Shown in pieces: positions 37,560-46,082 of a stretch of 64,000 nt of DNA; positions within the stretch are counted from its first letter, which is position 1, and every line of letters begins with the position of its first letter. The position numbers and the translations under genes were made by a program. Under the pieces are notes generated by a model. It was not told the DNA's origin. It worked only from the letters and a program-made list of their open reading frames with translations, and searched no databases. Source of the stretch: Cyclobacteriaceae bacterium (GTDB lineage: Bacteria > Bacteroidota > Bacteroidia > Cytophagales > Cyclobacteriaceae); contig JALHOT010000005.1 in NCBI GenBank assembly GCA_022842845.1, positions 62,001 through 126,000 of the forward strand, written 5' to 3'.

Positions 37560-38432
37560 CTAGTTCATGGCCCGCACCAGTTTTCTTTTTAATAGACCGT
37601 GTGTGGGTGAAAAGACGAAAGCACCTGCAAATAGTACTCCACTCATAGTCGCAATAGCGGCAGCAATCGATCCATCCATCCATACGGCCAGGTAATAGCC
37701 ACTGGCTGAAGCGATCACGCCTATTAAAGAGGAGAGCCACAACATTCTTTTGAAGTTATCCGTCAGCAGATAGGCCGTAGCAGGAGGCACAATTAATAAG
37801 GCCACCACTAATATTGCACCTACAGATTCAAATGAGGCCACAGTAGTGGCTGAGACCATACCCATCAATAAGTAATGCCAGAATGCAGTGGAAAAGCCAA
37901 TGGCCGTGGCATAACCGGGATCAAAGGATGTTAAGAGCAGTTCTTTGTAAAAGAGTGTAATAATTATTCCGATAATCAATAACACACTGGTCATCACAAC
38001 GACAGCCTTAGGGGCCAATAAATTTCCATTCTCGAGAATAATCATATCCAGAGGCGTGTAGGCGATTTCTCCATAGAGTACACAATCCTGATCCAGGTCT
38101 ACTTTGCCTGCAAACAAGGAGATAAGCACTACCCCAATGGCAAAGAGCCAGGTAAACACTACACCAATGGCAGCATCAGACTGAAGTTTTGCTTTTTTAT
38201 GAAAGAACTCGATCAGGAAAGTAGTAAGTAAGCCTAGAATGCCAGCACCGACTACCATGGTTAAAGAGTCGCGTGATCCTGAAAATAGAAAGGCCAAGAC
38301 AATGCCAGGCAATACAGCATGTGAAATAGCATCACTGACCAAGGCCATTTTTCTAAGAATTAAAAAGCAGCCGAGGATGGAGCAAGCAATGGCTACTAGT
38401 GATCCCGTTAATATTATCCAAAAGTCATTCAT
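37560..38432 (-). CDS. Metal ABC transporter permease (ABC-3 family, MntD/ZnuB-like)
   Basis: Inner-membrane channel subunit of 290 residues with about eight hydrophobic helices. The family opening is FWIILTGSLVAIACSILGCFLILRKMALVSDAISHAVLPGIVLAFLF, in which the ALVSDAISHAVLPG loop contacts the ATPase and is diagnostic for ABC-3 metal permeases. Later helices include FESVGAILVVALLIVPPATAYLL. It is the last gene of the leftward five-gene uptake operon, two bases after the larger permease. The two permeases probably form a heterodimer, as in MntCD. The metal cannot be read from the permease; Mn is favoured by the regulator type. Confidence 0.9.
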   Translation of the reverse strand: MNDFWIILTGSLVAIACSILGCFLILRKMALVSDAISHAVLPGIVLAFLFSGSRDSLTMVVGAGILGLLTTFLIEFFHKKAKLQSDAAIGVVFTWLFAIGVVLISLFAGKVDLDQDCVLYGEIAYTPLDMIILENGNLLAPKAVVVMTSVLLIIGIIITLFYKELLLTSFDPGYATAIGFSTAFWHYLLMGMVSATTVASFESVGAILVVALLIVPPATAYLLTDNFKRMLWLSSLIGVIASASGYYLAVWMDGSIAAAIATMSGVLFAGAFVFSPTHGLLKRKLVRAMN

Positions 38433-38434
38433 AC

Positions 38435-39721
38435 TTAATAAGGGATTTCGGCTTTATGAGGATCCACTACTGGATAGTTCAATATCCTCTCCAAATCTGC
38501 TTCTAGTTCTGGTGTTAAAAAGTGCTCTATGGTATCGGCATCTTCATGCACATGGTCGGGCGCAATGTTTACGTGGGTAGTCAGGTACAATTCCCACAAG
38601 CGATGTATTTTCACAACACGCTTCGCGCGATTTTTTCCTTCTTCGGTTAGGCTGCAAAGTTCACCTGATTTTTCCAGGTAACCCTGCCTGCAAAGTCTTT
38701 GTATCGATCGCATCAGACTTTGCTTGTTAAAATTTCTTTTACGAATGATTTCTTCAGCATAGCGATGGATGTAAAAGTTTTTACTCCCTTCGCCTAGTTG
38801 ATACAATACCTTCAATACGTTTTCATCTTGAATAGTTCTGCGAAATCTTCTCTGCTTAAGAAATCGATTCAGTACACCTTTTGTTGGGGCCAGTAAGAAT
38901 GAAGCCAGGGCAAGTGTTGAGATAACAATAACAATCCATGGACCGGTTGGCATGGAAGGCGCTGTGTAGGAAATATAAGCCCCTGCCAGTCCACTGAAGG
39001 CCCCTGTTATAGCGGCTACTACAAACATGATGCGAATGGAGTTTGTCCAGAAACGTGCTACTGCTGCCGGGGTAATCAGCACAGCGGCCATCAGCACAAC
39101 ACCAACCGCTTGTATACCTACAACTACAGCCAGTACAATCATGGAGGTGAGTAAGAGTTCTAGTTTCTTTACAGGTAAGCCTAAGGCAACCGCATAATTG
39201 CGGTCAAATACCATAAGGGTAAATTCTTTGAAAAAGAGCAAGGTTAATGTCATCAGGCAAACCGCTACGACTGAAAAGGTAATGATATCAGCAGCCACCA
39301 TCGAAGCAGCTTTACCAAAGAGGAAATGATCTAAGCCTGACTGGTTGGCATTACCACTTTTCTGAATATAGGTGAGGAGCAGAATACCAAAACCAAAGAA
39401 TACGGATAGAATCAAGCCAATGGCAGTATCTTCCTTAATACGACTTTTAGTTGTAATATATTGGATGGCGTATAAGGATAGCCATCCCGTTACAAAAGCC
39501 CCGAGGATCAGGTAGAGTGGATTTTTCGTTCCTGATAATAGGAAACCCAGGCAAATGCCCGGCAACACTGCATGGGCGATGGCATCGCCTAATAATGATT
39601 TCTTATTGAGAAAGGTAAAGGTGCCTACCAAAGCAGAGCTCGCTGTAATTAACACGGCACCAATGGTAACGTAACGAACGTTGGGATCAGCAAATGAAAA
39701 GAATTCAGTAAAGCTACTCAT
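38435..39721 (-). CDS. Metal ABC transporter permease fused to a C-terminal DtxR/MntR-like domain
   Basis: The first about 285 residues are an ABC-3 permease (LVGTFTFLNKKSLLGDAIAHAVLPGICLGFLLSG, then IQAVGVVLMAAVLITPAAVA). The last about 135 residues resemble a metal-dependent repressor: a winged-helix-like region ENVLKVLYQLGEGSKNF to LEKSGELCSLTEEG, followed by KIHRLWELYL and DHVHEDADTIEHFL. Aligned by eye to DtxR, the metal ligands at the positions of H79, E83, H98, E105 and H106 are retained, with Asp at position 102. The tail NYPVVDPHKAEIP also matches the free-standing regulator encoded at 41455. At 428 residues it is far longer than the normal 280-300. The fused domain may be a cytoplasmic metal sensor on the channel; that role is inferred. 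Gaps to neighbours are 2 and 7 bases. Confidence 0.9.
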   Translation of the reverse strand: MSSFTEFFSFADPNVRYVTIGAVLITASSALVGTFTFLNKKSLLGDAIAHAVLPGICLGFLLSGTKNPLYLILGAFVTGWLSLYAIQYITTKSRIKEDTAIGLILSVFFGFGILLLTYIQKSGNANQSGLDHFLFGKAASMVAADIITFSVVAVCLMTLTLLFFKEFTLMVFDRNYAVALGLPVKKLELLLTSMIVLAVVVGIQAVGVVLMAAVLITPAAVARFWTNSIRIMFVVAAITGAFSGLAGAYISYTAPSMPTGPWIVIVISTLALASFLLAPTKGVLNRFLKQRRFRRTIQDENVLKVLYQLGEGSKNFYIHRYAEEIIRKRNFNKQSLMRSIQRLCRQGYLEKSGELCSLTEEGKNRAKRVVKIHRLWELYLTTHVNIAPDHVHEDADTIEHFLTPELEADLERILNYPVVDPHKAEIPY

Positions 39722-39728
39722 GGTAAGA

Positions 39729-40520
39729 TCATTCTCTGTTGGGGAAATTCTCTCGTCTTATCAAATCACCTACATCTGATAACAGCGTAAGTTTTCCTCC
39801 ATAGGTTTCCTGCAGTTTCTCTTGCGTAAAAATGCGCTCGGTAGGGCCATAGGCCACAAGTCTTGTGTTCAGCAATATCACCCAGTCAAAATAGGTGCTG
39901 ACTGACTGGAGATCGTGGTGAACGACAATTACCGTTTTATTATTAGCGGTCATCGTTCTCAGCAAACTGATGATGGCCTTTTCGGTGGCCGCATCCACAC
40001 CAGCAAAGGGTTCATCCATGAAGTAGATATCAGCCTGCTGTGCCAGGGCTCTTGCTAAAAATGTTCGTTGTTGTTGTCCACCTGATAGCTGCGCAATTTG
40101 GCGGTTGGCAAATGATTCCATGCCTACTTTTTTAAGGCAATCCATGGCAACATCGATGTCAGCCTGTCGTGGTCTTTTTAACAATCCTAATTTCCCATAC
40201 CGTCCCATCATCACTACATCCAATACAGACACTGGAAAATCCCAATCAACTGACTCGCGTTGTGGTACATAGCTGATGCGGTGCCGAACCTTATCGATGG
40301 ATTCATCAAAGAGCTTGCAATAACCACTGCTGAGTGGCAATAGGCCCATGATGGATTTGATCAGCGTGGATTTTCCGGCACCATTAGGACCGATAATCCC
40401 TACTAGTTTTCCCTGTGGAATTTCTAGATCAATATTCCAGAGCACAGGCTTGCGATCAAAAGCAACAGTTAAGTCGTGTACTTCTAAGGCAGGGGCTTTT
40501 ACTGCGTTAACTGCTTCCAT
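39729..40520 (-). CDS. Metal ABC transporter ATP-binding protein
   Basis: ATPase subunit (263 residues) powering manganese/zinc/iron import. It shows Walker A GPNGAGKST, the Q-loop region RISYVPQRESVDWDFPVSVLDVVMMGRYG typical of the MntB/ZnuC/SitB group, the signature LSGGQQQRTFLARAL, Walker B DIYFMDEPFAGVD and the switch His in VIVVHHDL. The stretch ESVDWDFPVSV favours manganese/iron systems over ZnuC. It lies between the substrate-binding protein gene (1-base gap) and the fused permease gene, so stoichiometric co-expression is expected. Confidence 0.93.
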   Translation of the reverse strand: MEAVNAVKAPALEVHDLTVAFDRKPVLWNIDLEIPQGKLVGIIGPNGAGKSTLIKSIMGLLPLSSGYCKLFDESIDKVRHRISYVPQRESVDWDFPVSVLDVVMMGRYGKLGLLKRPRQADIDVAMDCLKKVGMESFANRQIAQLSGGQQQRTFLARALAQQADIYFMDEPFAGVDAATEKAIISLLRTMTANNKTVIVVHHDLQSVSTYFDWVILLNTRLVAYGPTERIFTQEKLQETYGGKLTLLSDVGDLIRRENFPNRE

Positions 40521-40521
40521 A

Positions 40522-41451
40522 TTATTTCAAGGCTTCTACTATGGTAGAAACATTTTTACTGACCATACCCACATAATTGCCTTCAGGTGAATTGGCCTCA
40601 CCCATGGCATCTGAATATAAACTACCACCAATCTTTACTTGCCATCCTTTTTTCTGACAACCCTCAATCACCGCTTTAATAGACTTATCAGATACAGATG
40701 TTTCAACAAAAATGGCTTTAATCTTTCTATCAATGATAAAATTTACCAAATCAGTCACATCCTTTAGACCAAACTCAGAAACCGTTGAGATACCCTGCAA
40801 GCCTCTCACTTCAACACCATAAGCATCGCCAAAGTAGCCGAAGGCATCGTGGGCAGTGATCAATACCCTTTGAGTTTCGGGAATATCCTGGATGCTAGTG
40901 CGCACAGAGGCATCTAAAGAATCCAATTCTTGCTGATAGCGCAAAGAGTTGGCCGCATAGAATGCAGCGTTGGCTGTATCCTTTTCTTTCATGGTTTTTT
41001 CTATTTGTTTAACTGCTTCCTTCCATAATTGTACATCAAACCAAATATGCGGATCGTGTATGCCTTCGCTGATAAGTATCAAGCGTGCAGTGTCAATGGC
41101 AGCTGCTACCGGTTCAACTGTTTTTAGGCGACCTAACTTTTCAAGTACTTCACCCATTTTACCTTCGAGGTGTAAGCCATTGTAGAAGATGATATCTGCG
41201 TCTGTAAGTCTTTGTAAATCACCTTGCGTGGCTTTGTATAAATGAGGATCAACACCCGGCCCCATCAAAGAAATTACTTCTGCCTGATCGCCTACTACCT
41301 GCTTAACGGCATCGCCAATCATGCCGGTGGTAGTGACAATGCTCAATCTTTGGTTTGTCTTTTCTTTCTTAGTCGGCTGACAAGCCCCAAGCAAAAGCGC
41401 TAGACAAATGCTGTAGTAGTAGAGTTGGTGAAGAGTAAGTTTCGTATTCAT
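40522..41451 (-). CDS. Metal ABC transporter substrate-binding lipoprotein (cluster A-I, ZnuA/MntA-like)
   Basis: Periplasmic metal-capturing lipoprotein of 309 residues. The signal peptide ends LALLLGACQ, a lipobox placing the lipid-modified Cys at residue 24. The mature part has the cluster A-I pattern: GMIGDAVKQVVGDQAEVISLMGPGVDPHLYKA, with a metal-ligand His in DPHLY, then a second His in GIHDPHIWFD, a third in ITAHDAFGYFGDAYG, and a late acidic ligand near IKAIFVETSVSDKSI. No His-rich loop between the second and third ligands is seen, which argues for Mn or Fe rather than Zn. It is encoded three bases after the regulator gene. Confidence 0.93.
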   Translation of the reverse strand: MNTKLTLHQLYYYSICLALLLGACQPTKKEKTNQRLSIVTTTGMIGDAVKQVVGDQAEVISLMGPGVDPHLYKATQGDLQRLTDADIIFYNGLHLEGKMGEVLEKLGRLKTVEPVAAAIDTARLILISEGIHDPHIWFDVQLWKEAVKQIEKTMKEKDTANAAFYAANSLRYQQELDSLDASVRTSIQDIPETQRVLITAHDAFGYFGDAYGVEVRGLQGISTVSEFGLKDVTDLVNFIIDRKIKAIFVETSVSDKSIKAVIEGCQKKGWQVKIGGSLYSDAMGEANSPEGNYVGMVSKNVSTIVEALK

Positions 41452-41454
41452 AAA

Positions 41455-42111
41455 TTATTCTTTTACTAAAATGTTTTCTGCGGCCTCTCTGGATATGAGT
41501 TGAGGCTTTTTGTTTTGGATGCTTACTTCAAGTGATCCATCGAATTCAATACGCTCTTTAACGATAAGCGAAACGCCAATTGAAACTCCGATCTTGCTGA
41601 GGTACTGCAGGAAAGAAGAAGATCCATTGCGGACGGCACAAACAGTTAATGCTTTGTCTATGATCGCGTCTTTGAGTACAATTTGCTTCTCCTGTTTAAT
41701 CTTACCGTGCTTATCGGGAATGGGGTGACCATGTGGATCAGCAGTAGGGTAGCCCAGGAATTCGTCAAGCTTCTCGATGAGGAGTGGAGATTGTATATGT
41801 TCTAACTGCTCAGCCACATCGTGTACTTCATCCCACATAAAGTTTAGCTTTTCCACCAGAAAAGTTTCCCAAAGCCTGTGTTTACGGACAATTGATAGGG
41901 CATGGGTCTTGCCTTTTTTGGTAACATTCACGCCATAATACTTTTCGTACGTGATGAACTCTTTCTGCGAAAGTTTTTTGATCATGTCGGTTACGGTGGC
42001 TGCTTTGGTAAGCAACGAAGCGGCTATCTCATTGGTTAACACTGACTTCTGGCCGCCTTCCGACAGATGATAGATTGTTTTAAGGTAGTTTTCTTCCGTA
42101 TAGCTGAGCAT
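41455..42111 (-). CDS. mntR: Metal-dependent transcriptional repressor (DtxR/MntR family)
   Basis: Winged-helix metalloregulator of 218 residues. The N-terminal DNA-binding domain begins LSYTEENYLKTIYHLSEGG and includes LLTKAATVTDMIKKLSQKEF. The dimerisation and metal-binding domain has RKHRLWETFL and WDEVHDVAEQLEHI, retaining DtxR ligand positions H79, E83, H98, E105 and H106, with Glu at position 102 (Cys in DtxR), the manganese-sensor type. A C-terminal SH3-like FeoA domain (about 140-215) completes the long form. It is the first gene of the uptake operon and is preceded by a perfect operator-like palindrome at 42144-42159, implying autoregulated repression by metal. Confidence 0.9.
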   Translation of the reverse strand: MLSYTEENYLKTIYHLSEGGQKSVLTNEIAASLLTKAATVTDMIKKLSQKEFITYEKYYGVNVTKKGKTHALSIVRKHRLWETFLVEKLNFMWDEVHDVAEQLEHIQSPLLIEKLDEFLGYPTADPHGHPIPDKHGKIKQEKQIVLKDAIIDKALTVCAVRNGSSSFLQYLSKIGVSIGVSLIVKERIEFDGSLEVSIQNKKPQLISREAAENILVKE

Positions 42112-42143
42112 ACCCTTATTTAAACGATATGCAAAAATAAAAG

Positions 42144-42159
42144 TTTAGATTAATCTAAA
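42144..42159. promoter_or_regulatory. 16-bp operator palindrome for the DtxR/MntR regulator
   Basis: TTTAGATTAATCTAAA is a perfect 16-bp palindrome, 32 bases upstream of the mntR start. Its TTTAG...CTAAA form matches the general shape of DtxR/MntR-family boxes. Being next to the repressor gene and heading the metal uptake operon, it is very likely the repressor's own binding site. Confidence 0.75.
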
Positions 42160-42171
42160 AAATATTTGAAG

Positions 42172-43257
42172 CTATTCTACAAGGGCTAACAAGGTTTTTT
42201 CGCTGGCTGACCAGAAATGATTGGGCGGTAATGGGCTGCGATGGGGCCTTTTTTGGAGGATTTCCAGCATTTCAATGGCGTTTTCCTGTCCATTCATTAC
42301 CCAACCAAGGCCAAGCTTGTTCACCTGCTGAGCAATGCTTTGGTCTGAAAAGGTAAGTATAGGTAAGTGCCACGCACTGTATTCGTAATATTTAGTGGGT
42401 ATTCGGCCATCCGTATGGGCTGAGGTCGGGTAGTAGATGAAGCCGATATCTGCCTGCAGGATGCTTTCCTCTATCAACAGATGAGGAACGTGCTTGTCTA
42501 TGCCGATGAGTTCTATGTATGGACTGGCTTTTTCTTTCAATAATTGTTGGCTTTCACGTTGCGGGGCATAGCCACAAATCGTCAATTTAAATTCAGGCTT
42601 GAGGGCATGTAGCTTTTCAATCAAATCAATGGCTTTGAAAACGCCTGTGCTGGCCGAGAGTGTTCCTGTAAAAAGCCAATGAAAACAGCTTCTTTCGCTT
42701 TGCGACCGTATAGAAGTTTTTTCATCGACCTTATTTTCAATAACAGTGTAACGCTTTTCAATAAAAGGTAATTGATGCGCATACACTTGTTCAGCCAACA
42801 CGAAATAATTTACCCAATGGCTGCAAATCTTTTCTTTAAGACGTGTATACCAGGCTAAAGGCTTTCTTACAATCATCGGAAAGGCAGGTGTGTGAATAAT
42901 GTTGAGATAGTAATTCTCCTGCACATCGTAAATAAGCTTTACCGGCCTGATACTTTTATATACTAAGGCTGCCCCAAGCAGTTCATGAGTACAAATCATC
43001 AGGATATCAGGCTTGAGCTGCAGCCATTGCCTTAACATACTCCACGGCTTCCCAAAACGGTCAAAGCTGAGTCGATTCTTCAGGCTGTGGCCAATGCATT
43101 CTACCGATTGCACATTTTGCGTCTGACCAAGGCCAAATACGATTACTTCGTGACCATTTTTTGCCAATGCCATGGCTATTTTACCGAACATGCGCGGCTC
43201 ATCAACAGGTTTTAACACTGAAGCGATTACAATTTTCTTTTTTTTTCTTTCTTGCAT
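42172..43257 (-). CDS. Glycosyltransferase, GT4-like
   Basis: The 361-residue product resembles family 4 (GT-B fold) glycosyltransferases. The N-terminal half opens KKIVIASVLKPVDEPRMFGKIAMALAKNGHEVIVFG with the glycine-turn donor-fold start. The C-terminal half has FTGTLSASTGVFKAIDLIEKL, FKLTICGY and a region near GRIPTKYYEYSAWHLPILTF corresponding to the nucleotide-sugar site. No signal peptide or membrane helix is seen, so it is a cytosolic or peripheral enzyme, probably for surface polysaccharide or glycoprotein glycans. The acceptor and sugar cannot be deduced. It is divergent from dapD with only 27 bases between starts and is not part of a polysaccharide cluster. Confidence 0.78.
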   Translation of the reverse strand: MQERKKKKIVIASVLKPVDEPRMFGKIAMALAKNGHEVIVFGLGQTQNVQSVECIGHSLKNRLSFDRFGKPWSMLRQWLQLKPDILMICTHELLGAALVYKSIRPVKLIYDVQENYYLNIIHTPAFPMIVRKPLAWYTRLKEKICSHWVNYFVLAEQVYAHQLPFIEKRYTVIENKVDEKTSIRSQSERSCFHWLFTGTLSASTGVFKAIDLIEKLHALKPEFKLTICGYAPQRESQQLLKEKASPYIELIGIDKHVPHLLIEESILQADIGFIYYPTSAHTDGRIPTKYYEYSAWHLPILTFSDQSIAQQVNKLGLGWVMNGQENAIEMLEILQKRPHRSPLPPNHFWSASEKTLLALVE

Positions 43258-43284
43258 GCCTAATTCAAAGGAAAGATAAAAGAA

Positions 43285-44091
43285 ATGAGAGAACTAATAG
43301 AAAAGGCTTGGGAAGACAGAAGTTTGCTACAAGAAGCAAATGTGCAACAGACTATTCGTGAGGTAATTGAACAACTTGATAAAGGATTATTGAGGGTAGC
43401 TGAACCACAAGGAAATGAATGGAAGGTGAATGACTGGGTGAAGAAGGCGGTGATTCTTTACTTTCCAATTCAAAAGATGGAAACAATAGAAGTAGGACCT
43501 TTTGAGTTCCACGATAAAATGGCGCTTAAAAGAAACTATGCTGCTTTGGGTGTGCGCGTGGTACCACATGCCGTAGCACGTTATGGTGCCTACCTGAGCA
43601 AAGGGGTTATTATGATGCCTTCTTATGTGAACATCGGAGCTTATGTTGACGAAGGAACCATGGTTGATACCTGGGCCACAGTCGGCAGCTGTGCCCAGAT
43701 AGGCAAGAATGTTCACCTCAGCGGTGGGGTGGGTATAGGTGGTGTATTAGAGCCCGTGCAAGCTGCGCCTGTGATTATTGAAGACAATGCTTTCTTAGGC
43801 TCGCGTTCTATTGTGGTGGAAGGTGTGAGGGTAGGAAAAGAGGCAGTGTTGGGCGCCAACGTTGTATTGACGGCCAGCTCAAAGATTATAGACGTAACAG
43901 GTCCAAGTCCCGTTGAATACAAAAGCTATGTGCCTGAACGTTCTGTTGTTATTCCAGGCTCATACACCAAGCAATTTCCTGCGGGCAGTTACCAGGTGCC
44001 TTGTGCTTTGATTATTGGTAAACGAAAAGAGAGTACTGACAAGAAAACATCCTTAAATGATGCCTTACGGGAGAATAATGTAGCAGTTTAA
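43285..44091 (+). CDS. dapD: 2,3,4,5-tetrahydropyridine-2,6-dicarboxylate N-succinyltransferase (DapD)
   Basis: Succinylates tetrahydrodipicolinate using succinyl-CoA, the committed step of the succinylase branch to diaminopimelate and lysine. The 268-residue length matches the family. A helical N-terminal domain (about 1-100) is followed by a left-handed beta-helix of hexapeptide repeats (GVIMMPSYVNIGAYVDEGTM, VHLSGGVGIGGVLEP, VIIEDNAFLGSRSIVVEGV). FHDKMALKRNYAALGVRVVP before the helix is highly typical. dapB of the same pathway lies at 4178. The gene is divergent from a glycosyltransferase, so its promoter must overlap that gene's 5' end. Confidence 0.96.
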   Translation: MRELIEKAWEDRSLLQEANVQQTIREVIEQLDKGLLRVAEPQGNEWKVNDWVKKAVILYFPIQKMETIEVGPFEFHDKMALKRNYAALGVRVVPHAVARYGAYLSKGVIMMPSYVNIGAYVDEGTMVDTWATVGSCAQIGKNVHLSGGVGIGGVLEPVQAAPVIIEDNAFLGSRSIVVEGVRVGKEAVLGANVVLTASSKIIDVTGPSPVEYKSYVPERSVVIPGSYTKQFPAGSYQVPCALIIGKRKESTDKKTSLNDALRENNVAV

Positions 44092-44259
44092 AATTATCAT
44101 GATCAGTCATTGTCCGCAGTTTGTGCACATAGGGTTACAAGAATGTGACCTGGCATATCTTACGGTTTCCTGGTGTTAAAATTCTGGCATTTCTTTTGAC
44201 AATCTTTATAAAACAAGCATTAACCATTGAGCAGAATCACTAATTTTAATCATCAACCT

Positions 44260-45075
44260 ATGCTTCGCATTTCGGTTATTTTGCTCTACACTGTGCTCTT
44301 ATTCGGCTTTAGTCCCGAAAAGCAAGAAATCTATCCTGCTGTTAAAAATGATAGCTTCAGGCGAGGCGAATACATCAAGTATAAGCTTACCTATGGCTTT
44401 TTTACGGTGGGCAGGGGCCATGCAGCCATCAGTGATAAGTATTACAGCGTTAATGGGCGATCATGCTTTAAACTCGATGCCTATGGCACTACAGCGGGAA
44501 TGCTCAGTTGGGTAACACATGTAGACGATCATTGGGGTGCCTATATTGATACCCTCTCTATTTTACCAGAGGTATCCTACAGAATCATCCGTGAAGGCAA
44601 TTACAAGTTGGACGAGTATACCTACTTTGATCACCAGAATAAAAAAGTAGCGGTAAAGGTGATTGATAATAAAACTGGGAAGTTTAAAGAACCAAAAGAA
44701 TATGATACTAACCTCCATACCCGTGATATGGTGGCTGGGTTTTTATACATGCGTACCCTTGATTTTTCCAAGCTACAGAAAGGCGATACTGTATTGATTA
44801 AAGGTTTTTTTGAAGATACCTTTTATAAACAGGCCATTGTATATAATGGCAAGGAAGTCTTGAAAATGAAATTTGGTAAGGTGCGGGCTGTGAAGTTTAA
44901 ACCAGTGATGCCTGCCAATAAATTGTTTGATGGTGAAAACTCCATCACTGCCTGGTTCTCTGATGATGCTAACCGTATACCCCTACGGATTGATGCTGAG
45001 ATGTTTATAGGTTCTGCAGGGGTAGAGTTAACTGAATATGGCCGATTAAAACACCCACTTAATTTAGTTAAGTGA
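44260..45075 (+). CDS. DUF3108-domain exported protein
   Basis: From ATG 44260 the product is 271 residues with a signal peptide (MLRISVILLYTVLLFGFS, about 1-18); an in-frame TTG upstream at 44227 is less likely. The mature part opens FRRGEYIKYKLTYGFFTVGRGHA, the usual start of DUF3108 proteins. It continues with alternating beta segments (FKLDAYGTTAGMLSWVTHVDDHW, YRIIREGNYKLDEYTYF) and ends FSDDANRIPLRIDAEMFIGSAGVELTEY. DUF3108 proteins are thought to be periplasmic and of unknown function, possibly related to lipid binding. The 3' end overlaps the convergent response-regulator gene by 12 bases. The 168-base gap upstream holds nothing I can support. Confidence 0.85.
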   Translation: MLRISVILLYTVLLFGFSPEKQEIYPAVKNDSFRRGEYIKYKLTYGFFTVGRGHAAISDKYYSVNGRSCFKLDAYGTTAGMLSWVTHVDDHWGAYIDTLSILPEVSYRIIREGNYKLDEYTYFDHQNKKVAVKVIDNKTGKFKEPKEYDTNLHTRDMVAGFLYMRTLDFSKLQKGDTVLIKGFFEDTFYKQAIVYNGKEVLKMKFGKVRAVKFKPVMPANKLFDGENSITAWFSDDANRIPLRIDAEMFIGSAGVELTEYGRLKHPLNLVK

Positions 45076-45474
45076 AGCGTTCATAATTTGCTGGAACCCC
45101 TCGCGTGAAATAGGTTTAATAATATAGTCTTTCACAGACTGGTTGCTCTTAGCCCGGTTGATATCGCTTGGATCGTTAGAGGAGCTCACCATATAAATCT
45201 GAATATTCTTCTTTAGACTACTTTTAAAAGTAGCATAGTCATTCAAAAACATCCATCCATCTACATTGGGCATGTTAATATCTAATAAGAGAATATCGGG
45301 AAGTTTGTCCTGTTCAGCAGCATGCTCTAATAAATAGCGTAACGCCTCTTCGCCATTCGAAAACTGTAGCACGTGAGCAGAATCATCTGCTGACTTTAAC
45401 ATGCGCGAGGCCGTTAACTGGAAGATATAGTCATCGTCCACCAAGGCAATGGTAGTTGGATTATGTTTTCCCAT
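45064..45474 (-). CDS. Single-domain response regulator
   Basis: Stand-alone receiver domain of 136 residues starting at MGKHNPTTIALVDDDYIF; a start two codons upstream (45480) is also possible. The acidic pocket is DDD at 13-15, the phospho-acceptor is D65 in LLLDINMP, the switch Ser lies in YMVSSSND (95-101) and the conserved Lys is K120 in YIIKPIS. There is no output domain, so it must act through protein contact, for example in a phosphorelay or on motility or an enzyme partner. No histidine kinase is adjacent. The call as a receiver is certain; the pathway is not. Confidence 0.93.
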   Translation of the reverse strand: MGKHNPTTIALVDDDYIFQLTASRMLKSADDSAHVLQFSNGEEALRYLLEHAAEQDKLPDILLLDINMPNVDGWMFLNDYATFKSSLKKNIQIYMVSSSNDPSDINRAKSNQSVKDYIIKPISREGFQQIMNASLN

Positions 45475-45527
45475 ACACAATCAAACATACTAAATTCTTA
45501 TTATCCTTCTATACCCAAATTTTAAGG

Positions 45528-45535
45528 TAATTTTG
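45528..45535 (+). promoter_or_regulatory. -7 promoter element upstream of mscL
   Basis: TAATTTTG matches TAnnTTTG exactly and lies about 80 bases before the mscL start, in the 136-base gap between divergent genes. No clear -33 TTG is present. Confidence 0.4.
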
Positions 45536-45616
45536 AAATTGATAGTCTGTTGAAGAAAGCTTTGCATTTTGATGTCTTAATTCTATTTTCATTAAACAAA
45601 CCTAACGAAATACTAT

Positions 45617-45991
45617 ATGTTCAAAGAATTTAAAGCTTTTGCCATGCGTGGCAATGTTGTTGACCTTGCTGTCGGTGTGATCATTGGTGCTGCTTTTGGT
45701 ACCATTGTCAACTCATTGATCAGCGATGTAATCACCCCGCTGATGTTAAAACCTGCCTTGGATGCAGCTCAGCTCAGTAAGTTGGAAGATTTGACTGCTT
45801 TTGGAGCCGTTAAATACGGTAAGTTTTTATCAGCTACCATCAACTTTGTTATTGTTGCTTTCGTGTTGTTTCTGATTGTGAAGGGAATGAATGCTGCCAA
45901 AAAGAAAGAGGAAGCAAAGCCAAGTGTACCCCCCGAACAACCAGCTGACATCAAGTTATTGACAGAGATCAGAGATTTGTTGAAGAAGTAA
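45617..45991 (+). CDS. mscL: Large-conductance mechanosensitive channel (MscL)
   Basis: Homopentameric inner-membrane channel that opens under membrane tension to release osmolytes. The 124-residue protein has the N-terminal amphipathic helix FKEFKAFAMRGNVVDLAVGVIIGAAFGTIVNSLISDVITPL merging into TM1 with the GxxxxA-like gate glycines. A short periplasmic loop follows, then TM2 (about 68-90, FLSATINFVIVAFVLFLIVKGMN), and a cytoplasmic charged bundle KKKEEAKPSVPPEQPADIKLLTEIRDLL. All parts are intact and the length is normal. It is monocistronic and divergent from the response regulator. Confidence 0.97.
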   Translation: MFKEFKAFAMRGNVVDLAVGVIIGAAFGTIVNSLISDVITPLMLKPALDAAQLSKLEDLTAFGAVKYGKFLSATINFVIVAFVLFLIVKGMNAAKKKEEAKPSVPPEQPADIKLLTEIRDLLKK

Positions 45992-46082
45992 TCACGAGAG
46001 TTATTCTAACAGAATTTTGGATCAGACGATATCAAAAGACTTTAGGTAGAAAACTTTTATACACAGCTTTTGTTGAATATAT

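Noticed and set aside
44196-44212. TTGACA and TATAAA resembling a sigma-70 promoter before the DUF3108 gene
   Set aside because: The two hexamers are only five bases apart, incompatible with a -35/-10 promoter, and this phylum uses a different consensus.
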